NCBI GenBank assembly: GCA_041917055.1
Contig: JAYRYJ010000001.1
Location: 124,001-188,000 of the forward strand
DNA: 64,000 nucleotides
From: Pseudaquidulcibacter sp041917055
GTDB lineage: Bacteria > Pseudomonadota > Alphaproteobacteria > Caulobacterales > Aquidulcibacteraceae
Reading direction: 5' to 3'
Of this stretch, positions 27,294-35,266 are shown in pieces. Under the pieces are notes generated by a model. The model did no database searches and was not told where the DNA came from. It saw only the letters and a list, made by a program, of their open reading frames with translations. Each line of letters begins with the position of its first letter. Positions within the stretch are counted from its first letter, which is position 1. The position numbers were made by a program, and so were the translations under genes.

Positions 27294-28303
27294 AGCAATT
27301 TTGGAACGGCGATTTTGAAATTTTTGGTTTGGTCAAAAATGGCAAATCATTAGATTTTCTTGTTCCGAACTTAGGTGCCAAAATTTGGACTATTAATCTT
27401 GCAAATATGTTTGGCCCAATGCTGCGTGATGAAATGCGCCTTGAATTAAAGGCGCCAGCAATTTGGTTTGCCTTAATGCTTTCATATATTTTGGATTTTC
27501 TCTGTTGGACCTTTCAAATTAATCGCGTGGTATTTTTTAACCATCAGGGCTTTTCAACAAACCTACATAATCATAGACAAATTGCAGATTTCCAATTGTC
27601 ACTTCCGGAAATTGGAAATGAATTCAAAAACGCGGCAATCATAATTAGAAGCGTGTGCGAAAATGAAATCAATAAATATCCAATACCCGATTTTAGGATT
27701 CCAACGCGATTGGTTTTCATTCATAACACACCGCATATAGACCTAAAAAATCGCAGTAATTGCAAAAAAGACGAACGCCTATTAAAGCGTTACGGACTTA
27801 AAATTGTGAAATATAATGCGCCGTTTTCGGGCGAAACAATTAATACTGCCCTCAATCAATACCGCCAATTATATCTTGAAAAGTATTCAAAAAACTCCCC
27901 CGATTTTACAGACGAATATTTTCAAAAACTATTGGAATCTCGCGATTTGGAGTTTTTTGGAATTGAGAACAAAGACGGCGCGCTTTTGGCTTTTTTCGCA
28001 CTTTATATTAATGAAAACCAAGCTACACCTGCGTTAATCGGTTATGACAAAAATAGCGATTTGCCTTTGTATCGCGCCTTAATGCTTGAGGCATTAAAGG
28101 AGGCCGCCTCTCGTGGCCTGATTCTAAATAATTCTGCCGGTGCACCGATTTTTAAAGCTCGACGCGGGGGCAAGGCTCAAATAGAATTCATGTTGGTATA
28201 TTGCGAACATTTAGACCCTTGGCGCAAATTTGGATACTTTGTTATCGAAAGAATTTCGCATCTATTATTGCCGATTTTTAGAAAAATTGCGCAAAAAATT
28301 TGA
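27290..28303 (+). CDS. GNAT/FemAB-like acyltransferase domain protein
   Basis: 337 residues, not clearly recognised as a named family. Residues 1-140 contain one strongly hydrophobic stretch (about 55-75, WFALMLSYILDFLCWTF). The C-terminal half (about 185-310) has a GNAT/FemAB-like layout: NQYRQLYLEKYSKN, then DGALLAFFALYIN, ATPALIGYD, and a helix PLYRALMLEALKEAASRG followed by NNSAGAPIFKARRG. It overlaps the ATP-grasp gene by 4 bp and ends the operon. An acyl or aminoacyl transfer that finishes the product is a reasonable guess only. Confidence 0.62.
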   Translation: MKQFWNGDFEIFGLVKNGKSLDFLVPNLGAKIWTINLANMFGPMLRDEMRLELKAPAIWFALMLSYILDFLCWTFQINRVVFFNHQGFSTNLHNHRQIADFQLSLPEIGNEFKNAAIIIRSVCENEINKYPIPDFRIPTRLVFIHNTPHIDLKNRSNCKKDERLLKRYGLKIVKYNAPFSGETINTALNQYRQLYLEKYSKNSPDFTDEYFQKLLESRDLEFFGIENKDGALLAFFALYINENQATPALIGYDKNSDLPLYRALMLEALKEAASRGLILNNSAGAPIFKARRGGKAQIEFMLVYCEHLDPWRKFGYFVIERISHLLLPIFRKIAQKI

Positions 28304-28430
28304 CACTGAGTTACGCCGTACAAATAGCGGTGATCGAAACGGCGACACAACTTTAAATAAATTTTTACATGCGAATTAAGCGAAAATTAGAATTTTTTGG
28401 CGATTGTTACTCCATTTTCGGAGAAAAATA

Positions 28431-29171
28431 ATGAAACTTCGCCCTTTTTTCCTTATTCTGCCATTTATATTCACTTCCAGTACAGCAGGAGATAATAAAG
28501 CTCATTGGTCGTACCATGGTGAACATGGTGCCGAACATTGGGGCGAAATGGCGGGCTTTGAGACTTGCAAGGTCGGAAAAACTCAATCGCCGATTAATAT
28601 TAATACCAAAGGCACAAAAAAAGGCGCGCCTTCCCCAATCAAATTTAATTATAAATCAAGCCAGGCGGCGATTATAAATAATGGCCATACAATCCAAGTA
28701 AATATTCCGCCCGGTCAAACTATTGAGGTTGGCGGCAAAGCATATGAATTATTACAATTCCATTTTCATGCACCTTCAGAAGAGGGATTTGACCAAAAAC
28801 GTTTTCCGATGGTTGCGCATTTGGTGCATAAATCTAATGACGGTCAATTGGCGGTGGTCGCTGTATTAATTAAATCCGGCGCACACAATGGTATTTTCAA
28901 AAAGATTTTCGACGAATTGCCAAAGGATGAACATGAAAAGTCCTATTTGGCAAAATTAAATCTTGATTTGATAATTCCTGAAGAACGTGAATATTATAAA
29001 TTCGATGGTTCACTTACCACCCCGCCGTGCACCGAAGGGGTAAAGTGGCATGTTATGAAAAACCCAATCGAATTATCAAATGCACAAATCAAAGCATTCC
29101 AAAAATTATATCCAATGAATGCCAGACCCATTCAGCCGATGAATGATCGTGAAATTGTGTTAAGCGATTAG
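28431..29171 (+). CDS. Alpha-class carbonic anhydrase, periplasmic
   Basis: Reversible CO2 hydration, 246 residues from the ATG at 28431 (CGGAGAA upstream). Signal peptide to about residue 20. The three zinc His are visible: QFHFHAPSEE (His111, His113) and AHLVH (His130). QSPININ and TTPPCTEGVKW are family signatures, and Cys46 with the Cys of PPC can form the usual disulfide. The TAG stop (29169-29171) lies inside the terminal inverted repeat of the element that follows, so the insertion supplies the stop codon. The length is normal, so function is probably intact. Confidence 0.94.
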   Translation: MKLRPFFLILPFIFTSSTAGDNKAHWSYHGEHGAEHWGEMAGFETCKVGKTQSPININTKGTKKGAPSPIKFNYKSSQAAIINNGHTIQVNIPPGQTIEVGGKAYELLQFHFHAPSEEGFDQKRFPMVAHLVHKSNDGQLAVVAVLIKSGAHNGIFKKIFDELPKDEHEKSYLAKLNLDLIIPEEREYYKFDGSLTTPPCTEGVKWHVMKNPIELSNAQIKAFQKLYPMNARPIQPMNDREIVLSD

Positions 29172-29507
29172 GGTCAGACCTCATTAATTAATGGAGCGTG
29201 ATGGGAGGGATTTTGGCCTTACAGTGGTGCTGGAAGCCGCAAGAATATTGGAATATTCCTAAGGATTCCAGTGCCCAAAAGCGAAGGCTCTTCGCGTAAT
29301 CGAAAAAGTCTTCAACTTTTTCGCGCTCATCTTGAAGGCCAAAAGACCCCCACCCCTTTATTAATTTATTTTGGGGCCGAGTTTTGGCGTCGATCTGACG
29401 CGAAAAAAGGAGTTTTGTGATGCTCACATCACAAAATCCTTGTTTTCACGCCATATCTTAGCCAAAACATCGGTCACACTTCGTTAATTAATGAGGTCTG
29501 ACCCTAA
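29168..29507. mobile_element. 340-bp MITE-like element with 24-bp perfect terminal inverted repeats
   Basis: Bases 29168-29191 and 29484-29507 are exact reverse complements over 24 bp, beginning TTAGGGTCAGACCTC. The interior has no credible gene but several hairpins: GCGAA/TTCGC (29281-29295), GAAAAAGT/ACTTTTTC (29302-29322) and a long one at 29407-29441 (16 against 15 bases, one bulge). TTTGGCCTT near 29212 pairs with AAGGCCAAA near 29336. A related partial end occurs at 58627-58658. It is most likely a non-autonomous element mobilised in trans; no transposase is in the window. Confidence 0.72.
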
Positions 29508-29520
29508 GTTCAGGACAAAA

Positions 29521-31539
29521 TTACTGCGCCATCTGCTTTTCAATTTCTATTCCCATAATTGAATAGCCTTCGGCAGTTGGATGAAACATTCCGAATGTGG
29601 CGAATAATGAACGATCGCGGTTAAACGCCTGATCAATTACTCCAAAGACATTATTTGAACCAATTTGGGTTAGAACCGTATCATTTGCGGTTCTAAAAAG
29701 GCGCGTGCGATGGGCGTATGGTTCCCAATCAAATGGTGAAAAATCAATCCAGTGACCTTCTAAATCGAGGGCGGGGAATGCGAATTCATTGTGTTCGGCA
29801 CCCGTTCCCGCGCACCAACCGCGCCTTTCAAATGCGTCACCAAAACCGACAATTTTCCAACCGCGATTTTGGTTTTTCACGATTGTCGAATTGATTGGTT
29901 CAAACAGCCCCTCTTTTAATTCGCGCCCTTCCTCGGCGGTAATTTTAGTGCGCCAACGCTTTTTGGGGTCAGGTGAATCGAGATAAAGGCCGTTAAAAGC
30001 TGCAAATAAGCCATTATGCTTAGGCCCATCGCAAATAATTGCGCCACTTTCATCATAGAAGGGGTTTGGATATTGGGTTTGAATAATTTTCGTTTTATCA
30101 CCCACGATTGAGCTTTTAAGGGTTTTGTCTAAAGTGGAATAAATCAAAGGCAATTCAAAACGCGCTTTGCGTGTCGAGATATAATTTGGTTGAAACTTAA
30201 AAGTATTGCGCAAAAATCCCAACAATGCATCAGAACCAAAATCATTGGTTTGTTCAGGCATTAAGAGATTTACAATCGAACTTACAAAACCTGCATCATT
30301 TCCACCAAGACTTAAAAGCAAATAATCAGGTTTGCGAATTTTCGTTCCAGCACATTTGATTTGGGTCAAAGCGGCATATTTGCCAAGGTCTTTGGCCTGA
30401 TCCTTATCGATTTTTAGCTTGGTATAGAAATCACTGAAATCCGCAATTTTCGCATTTGGCGCTATTTCATTATTACATAATAATTCAATTGCCGCACTTA
30501 ATTGCGGCTTAACCCTAAAACTAAGGCTTTTTATTGCCGATGGTGTGCCGAATTCATTAATGCCAACCGGTGCGAATTGCCCGCCCAAGACGCCATTAAT
30601 CCCTTCGGCACCCGAACAGGCGAAACTTGCAAAACTAACTGCTTCGTGCATGTGTTTTGCTGAATAGATTAAAGCGGATATGGCATGCGGCGAAAATAAT
30701 GAACGATGACATAAAGGATCCCACCAATTTGCGGTTTCCAATTGGGTGGTAATTGAATGATCGGTCCACCATTTTTCAAATGGATCAGGATTATTTGAAA
30801 AATAAGTTTCAATCGCTTTTTGCGCCGCCTTTTCATCTTTGAATTTTTGGGGTTTATCGGGGTTTCCTTCGCCCGATGCATAAGAATCGCCCAATCCTAA
30901 AATCAAAGTATCCTTTATTTGAATCTTGGTTTCAAAAACCAAATTCTGCGAATTTGTGACTTTTAGATCTATTGGAATTGAACCGCTCGCGGTTTCATTT
31001 GCAGGCACTGGTATGGAAACGGGCCTATCGCATGGAATTTGTGAGGAGGTTTTATTGAAATTATCGCCCGCAATCGACCAAACACATTCACCGCCATCAG
31101 AGTATGACGACAAGGCCGCATTTACAAAATAATATTGGGGATAAAGATAATCTTTTTCATAAACCCTCGATTTATAAAGCATTCCTTTTTCATCTAGGCC
31201 CGCCGCGCGCCATTTGGTCGCTAAAAATGGTAATTCTTTGCCATTTCCAAAATCTTGCTTTTCGAGCAGAAAATCACGGATTTTTTCATAGACAATTTGA
31301 GTATTGTCTTTTTGGGCGCTTATTTCATTCAATTCATTTAGAAGTTTATCGAGGCTACCGGTTTTAGAATCAGGAATAATCTCAATTGGCATTTTCGCAC
31401 TATCAAAAAGGCGAAATCTATCTTTCACTTGCCAAATTATTTGGCCATTATCTAAGTCAAGCTCTTCGGCATTCGCAAAATTAAAAATTGCGAATAGACT
31501 AAGACCCAATCCAAGCCCGACTTGAGTATTTAACCGCAT
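29521..31539 (-). CDS. Large exported SGNH/GDSL-like hydrolase
   Basis: 672 residues with a signal peptide ending FANA/EE (about 24). An N-terminal region of about 200 residues without a recognised domain precedes the SGNH core. Block I is LGLGDSYASGEGNPD with the nucleophile Ser219, block III is SLGGNDAGF, and the C-terminal FHPTAEGYSIMG carries the catalytic His. It is much longer than typical GDSL lipases (200-300 residues) and should act in the periplasm or outside as an esterase or lipase. Substrate unknown. It stands alone between repeat elements. Confidence 0.82.
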   Translation of the reverse strand: MRLNTQVGLGLGLSLFAIFNFANAEELDLDNGQIIWQVKDRFRLFDSAKMPIEIIPDSKTGSLDKLLNELNEISAQKDNTQIVYEKIRDFLLEKQDFGNGKELPFLATKWRAAGLDEKGMLYKSRVYEKDYLYPQYYFVNAALSSYSDGGECVWSIAGDNFNKTSSQIPCDRPVSIPVPANETASGSIPIDLKVTNSQNLVFETKIQIKDTLILGLGDSYASGEGNPDKPQKFKDEKAAQKAIETYFSNNPDPFEKWWTDHSITTQLETANWWDPLCHRSLFSPHAISALIYSAKHMHEAVSFASFACSGAEGINGVLGGQFAPVGINEFGTPSAIKSLSFRVKPQLSAAIELLCNNEIAPNAKIADFSDFYTKLKIDKDQAKDLGKYAALTQIKCAGTKIRKPDYLLLSLGGNDAGFVSSIVNLLMPEQTNDFGSDALLGFLRNTFKFQPNYISTRKARFELPLIYSTLDKTLKSSIVGDKTKIIQTQYPNPFYDESGAIICDGPKHNGLFAAFNGLYLDSPDPKKRWRTKITAEEGRELKEGLFEPINSTIVKNQNRGWKIVGFGDAFERRGWCAGTGAEHNEFAFPALDLEGHWIDFSPFDWEPYAHRTRLFRTANDTVLTQIGSNNVFGVIDQAFNRDRSLFATFGMFHPTAEGYSIMGIEIEKQMAQ

Positions 31540-31817
31540 TTATGCCCTTTCGCGCCCCCTTTGCCATAAAAAATCTGAACCGCAAATGAAATCGCATTAA
31601 TATTTGATGCAATTTATATAACATAATTCTTGGAAGTTATTTTTATAATTTGCCTCGAAGCGATTTGGGTCTGGCAAACGGCGCAAGAATGCGGTTCAAG
31701 TGCAGCAGCATGACCCAAACCCATTTCACTTTGCGTGCCTTGATGTTAATTTTCAGACGTAGCCTTCATACTAAGGCTTAGAAATAAAGCGCGAATTTTC
31801 TTAAGTTTTACAAATGT
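31540..31817. other. Non-coding stretch between the SGNH and thiolase genes
   Basis: A+T-rich, no supported gene. Two inverted repeats are visible: TTTGGGTC (31664-31671) with GACCCAAA (31712-31719), and AGCCTT/AAGGCT (31761-31778). The left part should hold the promoter of the SGNH gene. The right part runs into the structured repeat at 31818. Confidence 0.5.
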
Positions 31818-31885
31818 GAGGTTTGGGCTTGTCAAGTCCTATACCCTAGGCGCGCGTAGCGCGGGACTTTACAAGCACAAACCTC
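31818..31885. repeat. Structured hairpin repeat, copy 1
   Basis: The 22-base arm at 31818-31839 pairs with 31864-31885 with only two mismatches. The loop holds CGCGCGTAGCGCG, itself self-complementary. A second copy at 55839-55898 keeps the loop and the same C-T mismatch but has a different stem sequence that still pairs. The 3' arm continues into the thiolase-tail repeats. Confidence 0.72.
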
Positions 31886-32144
31886 AATGCCCATACCGCC
31901 ATTATTCTTGCTTTTGCCAGCGCGTGCATAGCCCGCTTGTCAAAAGAAGCCTCGGCGGCGGCTTAGGGCATTAGGACAGTCAAAAACTACCTTTCAACAC
32001 AAACCGCAATGCCCATACCACCAATATTTTTGCTTTTGCCAGCGCGTGCATAGCCCGCTTGTCAAAAGAAACCTCGGCGGCGGCTTAGGGCATTAGGACA
32101 GTCAAAACCTATCTTTCAACACAAACCGCAATGCCCATACCACC
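31886..32144. repeat. 122-bp tandem repeats carrying copies of the thiolase 3' end
   Basis: AATGCCCATACC begins at 31886, 32008 and 32130, exactly 122 bp apart. Units 31886-32007 and 32008-32129 are over 90 percent identical by eye. The third start is inside the thiolase gene, so each unit carries a copy of its last 11 or so codons, including the stop, followed by a shared spacer. Only the copy at 32130 is joined to the full gene. Confidence 0.85.
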
Positions 32145-33281
32145 GCCGATACACAAGGTTGCCAAGCCTTTCTTGGCGTCGCGTTTTTGCATTTCGAATA
32201 ATAAGGTGGTTAGGACGCGTGCACCAGATGCGCCGACCGGGTGACCAAGGGCAATTGCGCCACCATTGACATTAACTTTTGATGTGTCCCAGCCTAAATC
32301 CTTATTCACCGCAATTGCTTGGGCGGCGAAGGCTTCATTCGCTTCTACCAAATCCAAATCTTCGTGTTTCCAACCTGCCAATTGCAAGGCGCGGCGGGAG
32401 GCGGGGATTGGGCCCGTTCCCATAATGGCGGGGTCAACACCGCAAGTGGCATAGGATTTAATGGTCGCAAGTGGGGTAATGCCCAATTCTTTTGCCTTTG
32501 CCGCACTCATCACAACTAAAGCCGCCGCACCGTCATTAATGCCAGAGGCATTACCGGCGGTTACGGTTCCGTCTTTTTTGAATGCAGGTTTTAAGCTTCC
32601 CAAAGCGTCAATGGTTGCGCCGTGGCGAATATATTCGTCGTCTTCAACAATAGTATCGCCTTTGCGGCCTTTTATTGTGACGGGAACGATTTCATCTTTG
32701 AATTTTCCGGCTTTTTGTGCAGCCTCAGCTTTGTTTTGTGACCCGACCGCGAAATTGTCTTGTTCCTCTTTCGAAATTTGCCATTTTTCGGCAACATTTT
32801 CAGCCGTGATGCCCATATGATAATTATGGAATGCATCAGTAAGACCATCATTTATCATTGTATCAACAAAAGTCGCCGAACCCATTTTTACGCCTGGACG
32901 CATTAATGCAGAGTGCTGAGAAGTTGACATGCTTTCTTGACCACCCGCGACAACAATTTCGGCCTGTCCGGTTTGAATTTGTTGCGCCGCAAGGGCAACA
33001 GCGCGAAGGCCCGAACCGCACAATTGATTAACAATCCATGCGGGCGCTTCGTCTTTCACACCTGCGTTGCGGCTTGCTTGGCGACCCGGATTTTGGCCTT
33101 GGCCTGCTGTTAGGATTTGACCCATAATTACTTCATCGACCAAATCGCCTGAAATGCCGGCGCGATTTAACGCTTCGGTAATGGCGATTGCGCCCAATTC
33201 ATGCGCCTTTAGGCTTGATAAAGCGCCCATAAATGAACCGATTGGTGTACGCGCTGCCGATGCAATAACAACTTCTGTCAT
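32109..33281 (-). CDS. phaA: Acetyl-CoA C-acetyltransferase (biosynthetic thiolase)
   Basis: Condenses two acetyl-CoA to acetoacetyl-CoA, first step of PHB synthesis. 390 residues, the family length. Nucleophile Cys88 in NQLCGSGLRA, catalytic His in ALGHPVGASGARV, and the second Cys in LCIGGGMGIAVCVER at the C-terminus. phaR is divergent upstream, which supports the PHB role over fatty-acid degradation; no phaB or phaC is in view. The 3' end is partly duplicated downstream in 122-bp repeats. Confidence 0.93.
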   Translation of the reverse strand: MTEVVIASAARTPIGSFMGALSSLKAHELGAIAITEALNRAGISGDLVDEVIMGQILTAGQGQNPGRQASRNAGVKDEAPAWIVNQLCGSGLRAVALAAQQIQTGQAEIVVAGGQESMSTSQHSALMRPGVKMGSATFVDTMINDGLTDAFHNYHMGITAENVAEKWQISKEEQDNFAVGSQNKAEAAQKAGKFKDEIVPVTIKGRKGDTIVEDDEYIRHGATIDALGSLKPAFKKDGTVTAGNASGINDGAAALVVMSAAKAKELGITPLATIKSYATCGVDPAIMGTGPIPASRRALQLAGWKHEDLDLVEANEAFAAQAIAVNKDLGWDTSKVNVNGGAIALGHPVGASGARVLTTLLFEMQKRDAKKGLATLCIGGGMGIAVCVER

Positions 33282-33392
33282 GGTTTCCCCCGATAAATCA
33301 ATAATTTATTGTGCAGTAGCAAAATTTTTCGCAAAGGTCGATAAGCTAAAAGTCGCGGTTTGCAATTATTAATCAATAAAATATGCGTCATA

Positions 33393-33454
33393 TTGCAATG
33401 TTGCAGTGCGATAGATTTTGTTCTATACGCCGTGTTGCGCAACATTGTTGCAGC
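33393..33454. promoter_or_regulatory. Cluster of TTGC/GCAA sites, candidate PhaR operator
   Basis: TTGCAATG (33393), TTGCAGTG (33401), the palindrome GTTGCGCAAC (33434-33443) and TTGCAGC (33448) lie just upstream of phaR and between it and phaA. PhaR proteins are known to bind TGC-rich sites and repress themselves and PHB genes. The assignment is by position and motif type. Confidence 0.55.
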
Positions 33455-33471
33455 ATTTCGAGGGGAAAATC

Positions 33472-34047
33472 ATGTCAAAGGCCAAGAGTCCGATTATTAT
33501 TAAAAAATATGCAAACCGTCGTTTGTATAATACGGATTCGTCAAGCTATGTCACTTTGGATTTTCTTTCGCAATTGGTGCGCGACAATGTCGAATTTGTG
33601 GTTCTTGATGCAAAATCAAACGAAGACATTACCCGCCAAGTTTTGACCCAAATCATTTTTGAAGCGGAAAACTCAAGCTCTAACCTATTAAGCGTCAATT
33701 TCCTTCGCGACTTGATTTCCTATTATGGCAAAAGTGTTCAGGGCTTTTTCCCATCCTATTTGGAAATGTCGATGAAACATTTCAGCGAAAGCCAAGACCA
33801 ATGGAAAAAAACGCTCTCCGGAAATGGCGCGGCTCAAGGATTTGAAATGTTTTCAAACGCCATGAAAGCCAATATGGAAATGTTCACCAAGGCCGCCCAA
33901 GCAATGACTTCGGGATATAGTGCCAAATCTGATGATGAAAAAGCGCCTGCAAACCCTATGCAAGTCTTCGCCAATGCGCAATTTGAAATGATGCAAAACC
34001 AAATGAAGGCAATGCAGGATCAATTAGACAAATTATCGAATAAATAA
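33472..34047 (+). CDS. phaR: Polyhydroxyalkanoate synthesis repressor PhaR
   Basis: 191 residues from the ATG at 33472 behind GAGGGG; the frame upstream reads through the operator region. The N-terminal PHB/PHA accumulation DNA-binding domain is unmistakable: IIIKKYANRRLYNTDSSSYV, then LVRDNVEFVVLDAKSNEDIT and RQVLTQIIFEAE. The C-terminal part is Met/Gln-rich and helical. PhaR senses PHB granules and derepresses phasin and PHB genes. It ends 5 bp from the convergent EAL gene. Confidence 0.95.
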   Translation: MSKAKSPIIIKKYANRRLYNTDSSSYVTLDFLSQLVRDNVEFVVLDAKSNEDITRQVLTQIIFEAENSSSNLLSVNFLRDLISYYGKSVQGFFPSYLEMSMKHFSESQDQWKKTLSGNGAAQGFEMFSNAMKANMEMFTKAAQAMTSGYSAKSDDEKAPANPMQVFANAQFEMMQNQMKAMQDQLDKLSNK

Positions 34048-34052
34048 ACGTT

Positions 34053-35150
34053 CTAAAAACGCGCTTCAGGCCGCCCGAAAAAATAGCCTTGAAGTGCATT
34101 TGCGCCGATTTTTTTCAATTCATTCACTTCGGCTTGGGTTTCAACGCGTTCAGCAACCGTCTCTATGCCTTTTTCATTGCAGATCGCGGCAATTGCGCAA
34201 GCAAAATGAAAAGCATCTTTGCGATTGTGAATATTTTCGACATATTGCCCGTCGATTTTCACCTCATCAATTTCCAATTCCCGCAAGGATTTGAATGAAG
34301 TATGGCCCGATCCAAAATCATCCAAAGATAGGCGTGCGCCTTTTTCCCTAACATTGTGGCAAAAATCGCGCGCCAAATCAAAATCATGAATAGCTATGGT
34401 TTCTGTGATTTCGATAGTTAGATTTTTGGCATGCAGTGAATTATGTCCAAGGATTTCATAAATCTCTAGACGTGCCGCATAATCATTAATGGTCGCAAAT
34501 GAAATATTGCTTGCTAATGATAGGTTTGGATTAGCTTTCAATGTTGAAAGCGACAATTTCAAAGTGTGAATATCAAGGTTTTTGATTAAACCGCTACGCT
34601 CAGCAGCGGGGATAAATTCATAAGGCAGCGCAATTGAACCGCATTCCTTTTTGGCGCGTGCAAGGCATTCATAACGTATTGTTTGATGAAAATTCGCATC
34701 GACAATCGGTTGTTGATAAAGAATTATTCTATCTTCCTTTAGCGCCCTAATTAAAAACTGAACCTCTTTGTCACTCGAAAAATCTGGCAATGGTTCATAG
34801 GCAGTTTTTTGAACGCTCAATAATCCGCTTCTTAAATCATGGCGTAGTTCAAACCCGGCATTTGACGGTTTCAAGACTTTTATTCCGTCTTTGATTTCGG
34901 AAAAATGCAATTGCGTCTCAAGGTTTGCAATTCCAATTCGAATTCCTAATTCAGCGATTGTGCGCGGCAATTCCTGATTTGCAAAAATTCGATTATCGGG
35001 ATTGTGCCATTCAAGTATGCCACCATTCTGAAGACGGCAAAGCGCGGCCTCAAGCATATTAAGTGCCGACCAAACCACATGGCCTTCATTATTGCTTGAA
35101 TAAAATCCCCCCTCAGCAGAGATTATTTTTGTTTCCAGTGCCGTCTGCAT
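34053..35150 (-). CDS. EAL-domain protein, probable c-di-GMP phosphodiesterase
   Basis: 365 residues. An N-terminal 120-residue region resembles a degraded PAS/GAF-like sensor without clear motifs. The EAL domain spans about 130-365. The signature Glu161-Cys-Leu163 replaces EAL with ECL, keeping the catalytic Glu. Asn215 (SNIS), Glu247 (EITET), Asp277/Asp278 (DDFGSG), Lys298 (KIDG) and Glu330 (IETVAE) are present, so it is probably active. No membrane segment, so cytoplasmic. Convergent with phaR. Confidence 0.88.
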   Translation of the reverse strand: MQTALETKIISAEGGFYSSNNEGHVVWSALNMLEAALCRLQNGGILEWHNPDNRIFANQELPRTIAELGIRIGIANLETQLHFSEIKDGIKVLKPSNAGFELRHDLRSGLLSVQKTAYEPLPDFSSDKEVQFLIRALKEDRIILYQQPIVDANFHQTIRYECLARAKKECGSIALPYEFIPAAERSGLIKNLDIHTLKLSLSTLKANPNLSLASNISFATINDYAARLEIYEILGHNSLHAKNLTIEITETIAIHDFDLARDFCHNVREKGARLSLDDFGSGHTSFKSLRELEIDEVKIDGQYVENIHNRKDAFHFACAIAAICNEKGIETVAERVETQAEVNELKKIGANALQGYFFGRPEARF

Positions 35151-35239
35151 TCCGCCATTCTAACTGACATGATTTAATTTTGCGGTGAAGTATATGCTTA
35201 ACAAAAAGTAAATTTTTTCGCAGTGAGCGGCATATTAAA

Positions 35240-35254
35240 TGGCACGGAATCTGC
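35240..35254 (+). promoter_or_regulatory. Sigma54-like -24/-12 promoter
   Basis: TGGCAC at 35240-35245, five bases, then CTGC at 35251-35254, against the consensus TGGCAC-N5-TTGC. The start site predicted about 12 bp downstream of the GC falls within a few bases of the ATG at 35267, which would leave almost no leader. Confidence 0.45.
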
Positions 35255-35266
35255 GCATTCTTTTAT

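Noticed and set aside
29188..29427. Frame of about 79 codons inside the inverted-repeat element as a possible transposase
   Set aside because: No transposase motif, and it crosses several hairpins. The element is better explained as non-autonomous.
31886..32129. CRISPR array
   Set aside because: Only two to three units of 122 bp with no unique spacers, and the units contain the thiolase tail. No cas genes nearby.
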